Below, one piece after another: positions 1 through 11,282 of a stretch of 64,000 nucleotides of DNA. The first letter of the stretch is position 1; each line of letters opens with the position of its first letter. This DNA is from Aeromonas rivuli (GTDB lineage Bacteria > Pseudomonadota > Gammaproteobacteria > Enterobacterales > Aeromonadaceae): the NCBI RefSeq assembly GCF_000820045.1, contig NZ_CDBJ01000015.1:1-64000 (forward strand). The letters run 5' to 3'. Both the position numbers and the translations under genes were made by a program. The notes beneath the pieces are model-generated. The model was given only the letters and a program-made list of their open reading frames with translations. It ran no database searches and was not told the origin of the DNA.

Positions 1-46
1 TGATTGGCCACAAATGCAGACGCATTTGACTGGTAGCAAGACCCTG

Positions 47-75
47 AAAGCCCGCTCTCACGAGCGGGCTTTTTT
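47..75 (+). terminator. Rho-independent terminator at the left edge
   Basis: The stem AAGCCCGCTC pairs with GAGCGGGCTT around a TCAC loop and is followed by a T run. A second perfect hairpin (CAAATGC, loop AGAC, GCATTTG) lies just upstream at 11-28. The pair most likely ends a plus-strand transcript that enters from outside the window. No coding sequence can be assigned to 1-193. Confidence 0.8.
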
Positions 76-193
76 CATGCTTGAAATTTGCTGTGCCAGC
101 ACATCGGCGCCCCCATTCAACGGAATGGCAGGTGCTTGCCTGCGGGTCTGCCGAGCCAGACTGCCATGCTGAGCTAACCGATGGGAGCTAGGT

Positions 194-2770
194 TTATTCC
201 CCTGACCCGCCACACGGCAGCAGCATCTCCACCACCCCCTCTTCCAGCTGCATATCGATGTGAAAACCGAGCCGCTTGGCGAGCTTGATCATGCCCTGGT
301 TGATGGGCATCGTCATACCGGACAACTGGCCTATCTGAGCCTCCTTGGCATAGCGGATGATCTTCTCCATCAGCAGGGTGCCCAGCCCCAATCCTTTCAG
401 ATCTGACCTGACTAATATTGCGAACTCGGCATCTCGCTTGTCCGGGGTGGAGATGGCACGCACCACCCCCAGGATTTGCTGATCAAAGACACCCCCTTGC
501 CCTACCGCGACGAAGGCCATCTCCCGGTCGTAATCTATTTGAGTCATGCGGGCCAGCTCCTCATGACCGAGTTCTCCCACGTCGGCGAAGAAGCGTTTGT
601 ATCTGTCCTCATCGGAGACCTGCAATACGAACTGCTTATGGGCCGGTTCATCTTCGGGACGGATCGGGCGCAGCAGGACATGGCTGCGATCTTTTAGCCA
701 GGCCCCCTCTTCAAGCTCTGTGGGATAGGGTCGTATGGCGAGTGTGCTACTGGCTGCGCTCGGCTGGTCATGGAGGATCAGGCTGGCATCGAGCACCACC
801 ATCTCGTCGCCGCAGGCCTGCAGCGGATGGAGATCCAGCTCGTGGATCTCGGGGAAGGCGAGCAGCAACTCGGAAAGCTGACACAGTACCTGGGCAAGGG
901 CCATGATATCGAGGCGCTCCGGGCTCGCCTGCTCACGGATTTTTCGGCTCTTGAGGGCCTCAATGATTTGATAGCGAGCCAGCGCTTGGTTGAGAGGAGG
1001 CAAGGCGGCTACCATCTCCTGGGGCTCTGCACCGGACTCCCCCAACAGTATCACGGGGCCAAATACCGGATCCTGCTGGATGCGGATCCTCAGTTCCAGT
1101 CCGCCGCTCCGTCTGGCCATGCGCTGTACCAACAGCCCCTCTATCCTCGCGCCGGGGTCGTGCTGGCGTACCCGATCCAGGATGGCATCGGCGGCCTGGG
1201 CCACCTCGGTTGAGGTGCGCAGGTTGAGCATGACCCCGTGTACCGATGACTTGTGGGCAATGTCCGGGGATCTCAACTTCACCGCCACCGGATAGCCAAT
1301 CTGCTCGGCGGTCAGGGTTGCCTCTATGGCATCGGTGACTATCCAGGTGGGCAGGGTGGCCAGTCCGCTCGCTTGCAGCAGGGGCTGCACCAGATGGGTA
1401 TCCAGCTTGTACTGTTTGCGGCTCAGGGCCTGCTGGATCAATTTCTTGCAGAGGGCCAAGTCCACTCTGCCCCCCTGCAGGGAGGCGGGCGTTTCCATCA
1501 ACTGTTTCTGGTTACGGCGATATTCCACCATGTGCATAAAGGCGTTGACCGCACTTTCGGGCGTGCGATAGGTGGGGATGCCCGCCTCGTTGAACAGTCG
1601 CCTGCCCTCCTGGGCGGAGAACTCCCCCGCCCAGTTGGTCAGCAGATTGAAACGTCTGGCTCTGGGGTGTTGCTTGAGGTAATCGATGAGGTTGCGGGCC
1701 AGCTCCACGCCTCGAGCCGTGAGGGAGGGGGCATGGATCAGCAAGATGGCATCGGCCTCATCCCCCTGCAGCACGTTGTCGAGGGCATCCTGATAGGCCT
1801 GGATATCGGCGTCGCTGCCGATGTCGAGGGGGGCGGCCGCCAGCTTGCCACCACGCTCTTGCAGCACATCGGCTGCCATATTGGCCAGGCCGCGGCCATT
1901 GGAGATGATGGCCAGCCGCTCTCCCTTGAGGTGCAACGAATGATTGAGTGTTTCCACGGCGGCAAACAGCTCGTGGGTGTCGCGCACCCGCAGCATGCCG
2001 GCGCGACGAATGGCCGCGTCATAGACGTTATCCAGGCCGTGGCTCGGATCGTGGCGACCACTCTTCAGCACCAGGATGGGCTTGTTGCGCGAGGCCGCTC
2101 GCGCCGCTGAGAGAAAGTGGCGGGCATCATGCAGCTTGTCCATGTAGAGCAGGATGGCGCGGGTTGTGCCGTCTCGGGAGAGCTGATCGAGCAGTTGGCC
2201 AAAGTCGATGTCGCAGTGATCCCCAAGGGAGATGAAGGCGGAGAAACCGACCTCATGTTGCTTGGCCCAATCGAGAATGGTGGTGCTCACCGCCGCAGAC
2301 TGGGAGAGAAACGCGACCTGACCAGGCTTGGCGGCGATGGGGGAGAAGCTGGCATTGATGCCTTGGCCAGGCAGCAGCATGCCCATGCTGTTGGGGCCGA
2401 GCAGGCGAATGCCGTACTGATGGCGCAAGCGTTGCAGCTCGGCACGCTCCTGGTCGCTGAAGTCGCCAGCCAGTATGATGACGGCGCCGGCACCTCGTTG
2501 ACCCAGAGCGTCGACCAGGGGTAACACCCGTTCGCGGCGGGTACAGATGATGGCAAGATCCGGCGCGAGCGGCAGGCTGGCCACATCCGGATAGGCCAGC
2601 ACACCGGCGATGGCCTGGCTATCGGTGCTGACCGGCAGTATGGGCCCCTTGAACTGACCTGCCAGCAGGTGGCGGATCACCACATGGCCCGCCTTCTGGG
2701 GATTGCTCGAGGCGCCGATCACGGCGATGGAGTGCGGGGTAAAGAGACGATCCAGGCCGCTGGGTTTCAT
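194..2770 (-). CDS. patZ: Protein lysine acetyltransferase, acyl-CoA synthetase-like plus GNAT (PatZ/YfiQ family)
   Basis: This 858-residue protein matches the E. coli YfiQ/PatZ layout. It has an N-terminal CoA-binding (NDP-forming acyl-CoA synthetase) domain beginning near SIAVIGAS at residue 15, a succinyl-CoA ligase-like central domain, an ATP-grasp-like region around residues 470-690, and a C-terminal GNAT acetyltransferase of about 150 residues with the acetyl-CoA-binding stretch SDLKGLGLGTLLMEK. Members acetylate lysines of metabolic enzymes such as acetyl-CoA synthetase, and the synthetase-like part is usually a non-catalytic sensor. It stands alone on the minus strand, 74 bp from the next gene. 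The length is normal for the family and there is no sign of damage. Confidence 0.93.
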   Translation of the reverse strand: MKPSGLDRLFTPHSIAVIGASSNPQKAGHVVIRHLLAGQFKGPILPVSTDSQAIAGVLAYPDVASLPLAPDLAIICTRRERVLPLVDALGQRGAGAVIILAGDFSDQERAELQRLRHQYGIRLLGPNSMGMLLPGQGINASFSPIAAKPGQVAFLSQSAAVSTTILDWAKQHEVGFSAFISLGDHCDIDFGQLLDQLSRDGTTRAILLYMDKLHDARHFLSAARAASRNKPILVLKSGRHDPSHGLDNVYDAAIRRAGMLRVRDTHELFAAVETLNHSLHLKGERLAIISNGRGLANMAADVLQERGGKLAAAPLDIGSDADIQAYQDALDNVLQGDEADAILLIHAPSLTARGVELARNLIDYLKQHPRARRFNLLTNWAGEFSAQEGRRLFNEAGIPTYRTPESAVNAFMHMVEYRRNQKQLMETPASLQGGRVDLALCKKLIQQALSRKQYKLDTHLVQPLLQASGLATLPTWIVTDAIEATLTAEQIGYPVAVKLRSPDIAHKSSVHGVMLNLRTSTEVAQAADAILDRVRQHDPGARIEGLLVQRMARRSGGLELRIRIQQDPVFGPVILLGESGAEPQEMVAALPPLNQALARYQIIEALKSRKIREQASPERLDIMALAQVLCQLSELLLAFPEIHELDLHPLQACGDEMVVLDASLILHDQPSAASSTLAIRPYPTELEEGAWLKDRSHVLLRPIRPEDEPAHKQFVLQVSDEDRYKRFFADVGELGHEELARMTQIDYDREMAFVAVGQGGVFDQQILGVVRAISTPDKRDAEFAILVRSDLKGLGLGTLLMEKIIRYAKEAQIGQLSGMTMPINQGMIKLAKRLGFHIDMQLEEGVVEMLLPCGGSGE

Positions 2771-2844
2771 GAGGGCATCCGTTGCTGGGCACAGAGCCTC
2801 AGTCTAACCTGTCTCAGGGGCGGGTTCTGTGACCAGATGCGGTA

Positions 2845-3036
2845 TCAACGCTTGCCGAGTTCAGCAGCCATCAGATAGAAGCGCATCTCCCCCTTGATCA
2901 GGCGCACCGCCGCCAGATGGCGGTCCTGGCGATAGATCTCCTGCTCCTGTTCCAGGCAGGTGCGGGGCAGGCCCATGCTCTGCAAGTACTCTTCAAACAA
3001 CACCGGGCTCCTGATTTCGACGAGGTGATCCTTCAT
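2845..3036 (-). CDS. 63-residue protein of unknown function downstream of ilvY
   Basis: The start at 3036 is preceded by AAGGAGT six bases upstream; longer open frames in this phase would start inside ilvY and lack a ribosome site. The product (MKDHLVEIRSPVLFEEYLQS onward) is soluble, charged and probably helical, ending in RFYLMAAELGKR. It has no signal peptide or membrane segment. It follows ilvY on the same strand 100 bp downstream, so co-transcription is possible. I do not recognise a family. The good ribosome site supports a real gene. Confidence 0.6.
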   Translation of the reverse strand: MKDHLVEIRSPVLFEEYLQSMGLPRTCLEQEQEIYRQDRHLAAVRLIKGEMRFYLMAAELGKR

Positions 3037-3136
3037 GGCGACTCCTTGGGTCTCCTTGAGTGAGGGGAGCCTAGTGTAGTCAAAGGGGGTGACGGCGATA
3101 GCTGTCAGATCTGTCATCACGCTGGCCAGGCAGAGG

Positions 3137-4030
3137 CTAACCGTAGTTGTGCTGGCCCTTGGCCGTATCCCAAAACGCCTTGACCAGGGGCTCATCGAGC
3201 CGCTTCTTGAGCACTCCCATGCCCACATCAAACGGCTTGAGGGCAGGCTTGGGTTCGACGATGCGTACCTTTTCCCCCATGGGGCTGTGGTCTATGACGG
3301 CGGCGGGCACCAGACCCACGCCGCAGCCAAGGGCCACCATGGCGACTATCCCCTCGTTACCTGCGACCTCGGCATAGATGTTGGGGGCGATGCCCTTGTT
3401 GCGAAACCACTGATCGCAGCGTTTGCGAGCCAGGCCCTGCTCGGAGAGGATGAGCGGCAACCGCTCCCAGTCCGGCTCGCCATGGCGGAACCACTGGCTG
3501 AGCTGGGGGGCGGCCCGCGGCGCGATAAAGACCAGGGGCACTTGCTGCAGGCTGGCAAATTCCAGCTTGGCGGGCAGGGCGTCGGGGCGGGCGGCGATGG
3601 CGATGTCGACCTCTTCACTGAGGATCTTGTCGACTGCCAGGGCCGGGTCTCCGGTCTCCAGCTTGATCTCGAGCTGAGGATAACGACGGCGGAAGCGTTC
3701 CAGCACATCGGGCAACAGGAAGTAGCTGGCGGTGACAGAGCAGAATACCCGCAGTCGTCCCTGCAGGGGTTCGTCACTGCGCTTGAGTTCCAGGCGTAAC
3801 CTGCGCCACTCCTGCATCAGGTTGCCGCCGAACTCGCGCAGCTTCTCCCCGGCTGGGGTGAGCCGCACGCTGCGGTTGTCCCGCTCGAACAAGATGCAGC
3901 CGGTTTCCTGCTCCAGGCGCTGGATGGCGCGGCTCAGGGTGGAGGGGCTGACCGCCATGGCATCGGCACTCTTGCCAAAGTGCAAGCTGTCGGCGAGGTG
4001 GAGAAACAGCTCGAGATTACGAAGATCCAT
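3137..4030 (-). CDS. ilvY: LysR-type activator of ilvC, IlvY
   Basis: The 297-residue LysR-type regulator has an N-terminal winged helix-turn-helix (MDLRNLELFLHLADSLHFGK, with SPSTLSRAIQRLE as the recognition region) and a substrate-binding-type effector domain from about residue 90. The sequence follows E. coli IlvY closely (CSVTASYFLLPDVLERFR; VALGCGVGLVPAAVI). IlvY binds acetohydroxy acids and activates ilvC, which lies divergently 246 bp away, the classic arrangement. The family is autoregulated from the shared intergenic operator. Confidence 0.94.
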   Translation of the reverse strand: MDLRNLELFLHLADSLHFGKSADAMAVSPSTLSRAIQRLEQETGCILFERDNRSVRLTPAGEKLREFGGNLMQEWRRLRLELKRSDEPLQGRLRVFCSVTASYFLLPDVLERFRRRYPQLEIKLETGDPALAVDKILSEEVDIAIAARPDALPAKLEFASLQQVPLVFIAPRAAPQLSQWFRHGEPDWERLPLILSEQGLARKRCDQWFRNKGIAPNIYAEVAGNEGIVAMVALGCGVGLVPAAVIDHSPMGEKVRIVEPKPALKPFDVGMGVLKKRLDEPLVKAFWDTAKGQHNYG

Positions 4031-4173
4031 CTTTCAATTCCTGCGTCGGCCTGTGGTGACGAATATAAGGGTGCGGGCAATGTCTCCCAGACATGGCTGT
4101 GGAGGGAAACACGGCGTGGGATAGTGCAGGTTAACATTTCAATTTATGCAACGTACTGTTTCGAATATATCAG

Positions 4174-4202
4174 TTCAGGCAATATCTGTCCCGCGCTATA
4201 GT
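4174..4202 (+). promoter_or_regulatory. Candidate ilvC promoter
   Basis: TTCAGG at 4174-4179 and TATAGT at 4197-4202 are separated by 17 bp and lie 74 bp upstream of the ilvC start, inside the ilvY-ilvC intergenic region. The poor -35 fits a promoter that needs an activator. I could not define the IlvY operators with certainty. Confidence 0.5.
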
Positions 4203-4276
4203 GGTTTGGTCAAGGCCCATAGCGGCACGGAATCACGCCCATAGCGGCTTGGAATTAATCGAACGGAGCAATCACC

Positions 4277-5758
4277 ATGGCTAACTATTTCAACACCCTG
4301 AACCTGCGCCAGCAGCTGGCCCAGCTGGGCAAGTGTCGTTTCATGCAACGGGCCGAATTCGCCGACGGCTGCCAGGTACTGAAGGGCAAGAAGGTGGTGA
4401 TTGTGGGCTGTGGCGCCCAGGGCCTGAACCAGGGTCTGAACATGCGTGACTCCGGGCTGGATATCTCCTACGCCCTGCGCAAGGCAGCCATCACCGAGAA
4501 ACGTGCCTCCTGGCAGAAAGCCACCGACAACGGCTTCGTGGTCGGTACCTATGAAGAGCTGATCCCGAGCGCCGATCTGGTGCTGAACCTGACCCCGGAC
4601 AAGCAGCACGCCGACGTGGTGAAAACCGTGATGCCGCTGATGAAACAGGGCGCGACCCTGGGTTACTCCCACGGCTTCAACGTGGTCGAAGAGGGTCAGC
4701 AGATCCGCGCCGACATCACTGTGGTCATGGTGGCGCCCAAGTGCCCTGGCACTGAAGTACGCGAAGAGTACAAGCGTGGTTTCGGTGTGCCGACCCTGAT
4801 AGCCGTCCACCCGGAGAACGATCCTAAAGGCGAAGGCATGGCCATCGCCAAGGCATGGGCCTCTGCGACCGGCGGCGACCGTGCCGGCGTGCTGGAATCC
4901 TCCTTCGTGGCGGAGGTGAAATCCGACCTGATGGGCGAGCAGACCATCCTCTGTGGCATGCTGCAGGCCGGTTCCCTGCTCTGCTACGACAAGCTGGTTG
5001 CCGAGGGCGCCGATAAAGCCTACGCCGGCAAGCTGATCCAGTTCGGTTGGGAGACCATCACCGAATCCCTGAAGCAGGGTGGCATCAGCCTGATGATGGA
5101 CCGCCTCTCCAACCCGGCCAAGCTGCGTGCCTTCGAGCTCTCCGAGCAGCTGCGCACCCTGATGCGCCCGCTGTTCGAGAAGCACATGGATGACATCATC
5201 GGCGGCGAATTCTCCCGCGGCATGATGGCCGACTGGGCCGAAGACGATGCCAAGCTGTTCGGCTGGCGTGAAGAGACCGGCAAGTCTGCCTTCGAAAATG
5301 CCCCGGCGTTTGCTGGCAAGATTGCCGAGCAGGAGTACTTCGACAACGGCGTGGTCATGGTGGCCATGGTCAAGGCGGGGGTAGAGCTGGCGTTCGAGAC
5401 CATGGTCGCGTCCGGCATCTATGAAGAGTCCGCCTACTACGAATCCCTGCACGAGCTGCCGCTCATCGCCAACACAGTCGCCCGCAAGCGTCTGTATGAG
5501 ATGAACGTGGTCATCTCGGATACCGCCGAATACGGTAACTATCTGTTTGCCAACGCCGCCGTGCCGCTGCTGCGCGAACACTTCATGCCGACCCTGCAGG
5601 CCGGTGATCTGGGTGCCAGCAAGGCTGACAGCCAGAGCGTCGATAACCTGGCGCTGCTGGCCGCCAACGAGGCGACCCGCAACCATCCGATCGAACAGAT
5701 CGGCCATGTGCTGCGCGGTTATATGAAAGACATGAAGCGCATCGCCGTCGGCGGCTAA
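4277..5758 (+). CDS. ilvC: Ketol-acid reductoisomerase (NADP), class II
   Basis: IlvC converts acetolactate or acetohydroxybutyrate to the dihydroxy acids that feed valine, leucine and isoleucine synthesis. At 493 residues it is the long class II enzyme with a duplicated knotted C-terminal domain. The Rossmann motif VIVGCGAQG lies at residues 41-49, and the Mg-binding acidic clusters are in the C-terminal half. GGAG eight bases upstream of ATG supports the start. It is transcribed alone, divergent from ilvY, and is followed by a strong terminator, so it is probably induced by substrate through IlvY separately from the ilvG-A operon at 26-33 kb. Confidence 0.97.
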   Translation: MANYFNTLNLRQQLAQLGKCRFMQRAEFADGCQVLKGKKVVIVGCGAQGLNQGLNMRDSGLDISYALRKAAITEKRASWQKATDNGFVVGTYEELIPSADLVLNLTPDKQHADVVKTVMPLMKQGATLGYSHGFNVVEEGQQIRADITVVMVAPKCPGTEVREEYKRGFGVPTLIAVHPENDPKGEGMAIAKAWASATGGDRAGVLESSFVAEVKSDLMGEQTILCGMLQAGSLLCYDKLVAEGADKAYAGKLIQFGWETITESLKQGGISLMMDRLSNPAKLRAFELSEQLRTLMRPLFEKHMDDIIGGEFSRGMMADWAEDDAKLFGWREETGKSAFENAPAFAGKIAEQEYFDNGVVMVAMVKAGVELAFETMVASGIYEESAYYESLHELPLIANTVARKRLYEMNVVISDTAEYGNYLFANAAVPLLREHFMPTLQAGDLGASKADSQSVDNLALLAANEATRNHPIEQIGHVLRGYMKDMKRIAVGG

Positions 5759-5835
5759 GCTTCTTCAGGGTGGGGGTGACGACTCCTGCCCGCTGACTGG
5801 CCTGGACACCCGATCAGCACAGCGTCAGTGCCAAT

Positions 5836-5864
5836 AAAAGCCCCGCTCGATGAGCGGGGCTTTT
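5836..5864. terminator. Bidirectional terminator between ilvC and pgi
   Basis: AAAAGCCCCGCTC and GAGCGGGGCTTTT form a 13-bp perfect stem with a GAT loop. The A and T runs at the two ends let it work on both strands, for the convergent ilvC and pgi genes. Confidence 0.88.
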
Positions 5865-5886
5865 GCATGCAGTCAACGCCGGGACA

Positions 5887-7632
<1,746 letters not shown>

Positions 7633-7883
7633 TCATGTAACAGAGTGTCTCGCCCTGGCCGCACCCAGTTTACATTCAAAACCCCCGAATTATGAGCCAG
7701 CCCTGTGGCGGTGGCATTGAGCCTGCTCATCTTTTATCCGGCTTGTGTCGTTGGGGATCGGGTCAGGGTGGGTCCGTTTGCACATTCATTGCGCCAGATC
7801 AGCGTGAGTCCAGCCTGGCGTGGTTACGCTTTGACCACAAGGATCCAGGTCTCCCATGGATGGTCACGCCCGAGGAGATTGAT

Positions 7884-8072
7884 ATGAAATCCACCCTGTC
7901 CCTGTTTGCCCTTAGCCTGCTAGCCACCGGTCTCATTGGCCTGTTGACACTGTTGGCCGCCCGCCTGAGCCCCTCCCTCGATGTGCGAGTACTGGCGGTC
8001 ATGGGCGCCATGCTCGGCGGCTATCTGCTGGCTCGTCCGCTGCTCAACCGGGTGGCTCGTCACCTGGTCTGA
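7884..8072 (+). CDS. 62-residue membrane protein of unknown function
   Basis: The start at 7884 has GAGGAG about six bases upstream. The product has two predicted membrane helices: residues 4-26 (LSLFALSLLATGLIGLLTLL) and 36-54 (LAVMGAMLGGYLLARPLL), with a short positively charged tail (RPLLNRVARHLV). It is followed by a hairpin terminator and then the copper-responsive copA promoter, so it is probably its own unit. No family is recognised. Confidence 0.6.
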   Translation: MKSTLSLFALSLLATGLIGLLTLLAARLSPSLDVRVLAVMGAMLGGYLLARPLLNRVARHLV

Positions 8073-8116
8073 GCGATAACCCCGGCAGTTGGGGCGAGGA
8101 GATGCGTATTTCGATG

Positions 8117-8141
8117 ACGAGGCTGTGCCTCGTTATTTTTT
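8117..8141 (+). terminator. Probable terminator after the 62-aa gene
   Basis: ACGAGGC, loop TGT, GCCTCGT form a 7-bp stem followed by TATTTTTTAT. It insulates copA from the upstream gene. Confidence 0.6.
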
Positions 8142-8145
8142 ATGC

Positions 8146-8176
8146 TTGAGCTTCCCCTTACAGTAAAGGTTAAGGT
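8146..8176 (+). promoter_or_regulatory. CueR-type promoter of copA
   Basis: A -35 of TTGAGC (8146-8151) and a -10 of TAAGGT (8171-8176) are 19 bp apart, the overlong spacer typical of MerR-family promoters. Between them lies the dyad CTTCCCCTT / AAAGGTTAAGG, close to known CueR operators. With cueR downstream of copA, copper-induced expression is very likely. Confidence 0.78.
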
Positions 8177-8206
8177 TGCTGCACAGTGAGTCGCAGGAGG
8201 CTTATC

Positions 8207-10585
8207 ATGACCATATCCATCCAGGTGCCGATCCGCGGCATGAGTTGTGCCAACTGTGCCAGCCGCATAGGAACGGCACTTAACCGGATCGACGGTGTCG
8301 AGGCCAGTGTCAATTTCGCCCTGGAGCAGGCCGCCGTGGCACTGCAGAGCGAGACGCAACTACCCGACGTCGTGGCGAGCATTCGCCAGCAAGGCTATGA
8401 GGTGCCAAGCGAGGGAGTCGATTTTCAGGTGAGCGGCATGAGCTGCGCCGCCTGTGCCAGCCGCATCGAGCGTGCCCTCGCGGCGCTGCCGGGCATAGAG
8501 TCGGCCGAGGTCAACTTCGCCACCGAACTGGCTCGGCTCAGGCTGCTGCCCGGCTTGCTGAGCCCGGCCGCGGTGCGGGATCAGATAGTGGCGCTGGGCT
8601 TTGGTGCCGAGTTGGTACGCGGCAGCGTGACCTCGCGCCAGCAACAGTTGCAGGCCCGGGAGGCACAGGAGCGCACAGAGGCGAAGCGGGCGCTGGGTCA
8701 GGTGGTGATCGCCGCCCTGTTGACCCTGCCGCTGCTCATGGGGATGTTCGCCATGGCAGGCTTGTTGAGCTGGCATCTGCCCGCCTGGGCCGAGTGGGCG
8801 CTGGCGACCCCGGTGCAGTTCTGGATAGGGGCGCGCTTCTATCGTGGGGCCTGGCTGGCGTTGAAAAACAAGGCCGCCAACATGGATGTACTGGTCGCGA
8901 CCGGTACCAGCGCCGCGTATTTCTATAGCCTCTACCTCTGGTTGAGTCTGGGGGCCGAGGCTTCTGGTCACCTCTATTTCGAGGCGAGCGCCCTCATCAT
9001 CACCCTCATCTCGCTGGGCAAGCTGCTCGAGACCCGCGCCCGGCGCAGCACCCAGTCGGCCATCCGCGAGCTGATGGCGCTGAGGCCCGATACTGCAACC
9101 CTGTTACGGGGGGAGGAGTGGGTCAGCGTCTCCGTGGACGAGGTGTTGCGAGGGGACACGCTGCGGGTGCTGGTCGGCGAGCGGGTGCCGGTGGATGGTC
9201 GCATCATTCAGGGGAGCAGCGAGTTGGACGAATCCATCCTCACCGGTGAGAGCATGCCGGTGCTGCGGGGGGTTGGCGATGCGGTGCTGGGCGGCGCCAT
9301 CAATGGCTCCGGGGTGTTGACCATCCAGGCCACCACTGTGGGTGAGGACTCCAGCCTCAGCAAGATCATCGCTTTGGTCGAGCGCGCCCAGATGGGCAAG
9401 GCGCCATTACAGCAGCTGGTCGATCGCGTCTCGGCTGTGTTCGTGCCGGTGGTGATGGTGATCGCCCTGCTCACCCTGCTGCTGTGGTGGGTGTGGGCAG
9501 GTGACTTTGGTCAGGCCCTGTTGGCGGCGGTGGCGGTGCTGGTCATTGCCTGCCCCTGCGCCCTGGGGTTGGCCACGCCAGCCGCCATAGTGACCGGCAC
9601 CGGGGTGGCTGCGCGTCACGGCATACTGATCAAGGACGTGGATACCCTGCAGAAGGCCCATGCCATCAAGGCGCTCATCTTCGACAAGACGGGCACCCTG
9701 ACCGAAGGCAGGCCAGTGCTGCAGAGCTGGAGTGGTGATGCGGACTCCCTGCGGCTGGCGGCGGCCCTGCAACAGGCGAGCGAACATCCCCTGGCCCGGG
9801 CCATGGTCGAGACGCAAGGCGAGCTGGCGCTGGCCGAGCCCCGAGAGGTCGAGGTGCGGATCGGGGCCGGTATTCAGGGGGTGGTCGAGGGGCACAGGGT
9901 CGCGATTGGCAATCCTGCGTTGATGGCGACCCTGGGGCTGGTGGTCGAAGTGCCCGAGAGTCAGGATGGGGCGACCCGGGTCTGGGTCGCCATCGATAAT
10001 ACCCTGGCCGGGGTAGCTGTGCTGGCAGACAAGCTGCGCCCCGAGAGCCGGCCGGCGGTCGCCGAGCTGGTATCACGGGGCATCGAGAGTTGGCTGGTCA
10101 GTGGCGATGCCGCGGCCCCCGTGGCGCATATCGCCGCCAAGTTGGGGCTGACCGGGGCCTTCGACTCCGTCCTGCCGGATGGCAAGGTGGCCAAGGTTGA
10201 GGCGCTGCGTGAGCAGGTCCAGGGGTTGGTGGCCATGGTGGGGGACGGGGTGAACGATGCCCCCGCGCTGGCCGCGGCCGATGTTGGCATTGCCATGGGG
10301 TCGGGATCGGATGTGGCGATGGAGACGGCCTCCATCACCCTGATGCGAGCCGATCCACGGCTGGTTGCCGATGCCATCGACATCTCGGCGGCCACCTGGC
10401 GCACCATACGCCAGAACCTGTTCTGGGCCTTCGCCTTCAACGTGATTGGCATTCCCCTGGCGGCGCTGGGTTATCTGAGCCCCGAACTGGCAGGGGCGGC
10501 CATGGCCCTGAGCAGCGTGATGGTGCTGAGCAACTCGCTCTTGCTCAAGCGTTGGCAGCCCAAGGCCGGACGGGCATCACGCTGA
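8207..10585 (+). CDS. copA: Copper-exporting P1B-type ATPase
   Basis: CopA pumps Cu(I) from the cytoplasm to the periplasm. AGGAGG six bases upstream fixes the start at 8207, giving 792 residues. Two N-terminal metal-binding HMA domains carry GMSCANC (11-17) and GMSCAAC (77-83). The core has TGES (346-349, actuator), the transmembrane metal site CPC (449-451), the phosphorylated Asp in DKTGT (493), the SEHPLA nucleotide-binding motif, and GDGVND (679-684). The CPC motif specifies Cu(I)/Ag(I). It lies under a CueR-like promoter and 133 bp upstream of cueR. Confidence 0.96.
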   Translation: MTISIQVPIRGMSCANCASRIGTALNRIDGVEASVNFALEQAAVALQSETQLPDVVASIRQQGYEVPSEGVDFQVSGMSCAACASRIERALAALPGIESAEVNFATELARLRLLPGLLSPAAVRDQIVALGFGAELVRGSVTSRQQQLQAREAQERTEAKRALGQVVIAALLTLPLLMGMFAMAGLLSWHLPAWAEWALATPVQFWIGARFYRGAWLALKNKAANMDVLVATGTSAAYFYSLYLWLSLGAEASGHLYFEASALIITLISLGKLLETRARRSTQSAIRELMALRPDTATLLRGEEWVSVSVDEVLRGDTLRVLVGERVPVDGRIIQGSSELDESILTGESMPVLRGVGDAVLGGAINGSGVLTIQATTVGEDSSLSKIIALVERAQMGKAPLQQLVDRVSAVFVPVVMVIALLTLLLWWVWAGDFGQALLAAVAVLVIACPCALGLATPAAIVTGTGVAARHGILIKDVDTLQKAHAIKALIFDKTGTLTEGRPVLQSWSGDADSLRLAAALQQASEHPLARAMVETQGELALAEPREVEVRIGAGIQGVVEGHRVAIGNPALMATLGLVVEVPESQDGATRVWVAIDNTLAGVAVLADKLRPESRPAVAELVSRGIESWLVSGDAAAPVAHIAAKLGLTGAFDSVLPDGKVAKVEALREQVQGLVAMVGDGVNDAPALAAADVGIAMGSGSDVAMETASITLMRADPRLVADAIDISAATWRTIRQNLFWAFAFNVIGIPLAALGYLSPELAGAAMALSSVMVLSNSLLLKRWQPKAGRASR

Positions 10586-10718
10586 GCCGCGTGACAGTGC
10601 AGCTTACATGTTTGGGTGAACACAGTGACGATGGGGCGGGGGATGACCCGGCCTGCTCGTTCGATGTTGCAACAGTACGCCGGCCGCCAGTGGCGCAGCC
10701 GGCAATCAGGAGTCAGTC

Positions 10719-11108
10719 ATGAATATCAGCAAGGCCGCTCAGGCCACAGGCCTCAGTGCCAAGACCATCCGTTATTACGAGAGCATTGACCTTATCACCC
10801 CCCCTCAGCGCAGCGATAACGGCTATCGCAGCTATGGGGAGGAGACGGTGCGCGAGCTGCATTTCGTCAAGCGAGCGCGGGAGACCGGCTTCAACCTGGA
10901 GGAGTGTCAGGAGTTGCTGGCGCTCTATCGCGACAAGCACAGAAGCAGCGCTCAGGTGAAGAAGCTGGCTCAGGAGAAGATCGTCGATCTGCGCGATCGC
11001 ATCAAGGGGCTGCAGGCCATGCTGACCAGCCTGGAGGGTCTGGTGACCTGCTGTCACGGGGATGACAGACCCGATTGTCCCATCCTCGACGAACTGGAGA
11101 AGGGGTGA
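10719..11108 (+). CDS. cueR: MerR-family copper efflux regulator CueR
   Basis: The 129-residue MerR-type regulator has an N-terminal winged helix (MNISKAAQATGLSAKTIRYY), a dimerisation helix, and the C-terminal metal loop CCHGDDRPDCPIL, which carries the two cysteines spaced as in E. coli CueR for linear Cu(I) binding. It senses copper and untwists the 19-bp spacer promoter of copA. It lies 133 bp downstream of copA on the same strand. Confidence 0.92.
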   Translation: MNISKAAQATGLSAKTIRYYESIDLITPPQRSDNGYRSYGEETVRELHFVKRARETGFNLEECQELLALYRDKHRSSAQVKKLAQEKIVDLRDRIKGLQAMLTSLEGLVTCCHGDDRPDCPILDELEKG

Positions 11109-11282
11109 GCCATCACCAGGGACAATATGTATTTAAAATGTTGATTGTTATGTATTTTATTGAGAATCAGACTGCACTGGCAGCGGCCTTGGCTGACTGA
11201 GTGGTTAATAACTGGCCGTTTGTTGTTGGCTGTCGGGGGCTGGGATAGACTATGCGGCCATCGCAAATGGAGTACCTTCCCC

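Noticed and set aside
1..46. tRNA or rRNA 3' end at the left edge
   Set aside because: No CCA end or conserved tRNA/5S features can be seen; only a hairpin and a terminator.
4196..5707. 503-codon open frame antisense to ilvC
   Set aside because: It is a GC-rich codon shadow; composition (His, Gly, Gln rich) is not protein-like and ilvC is certain.
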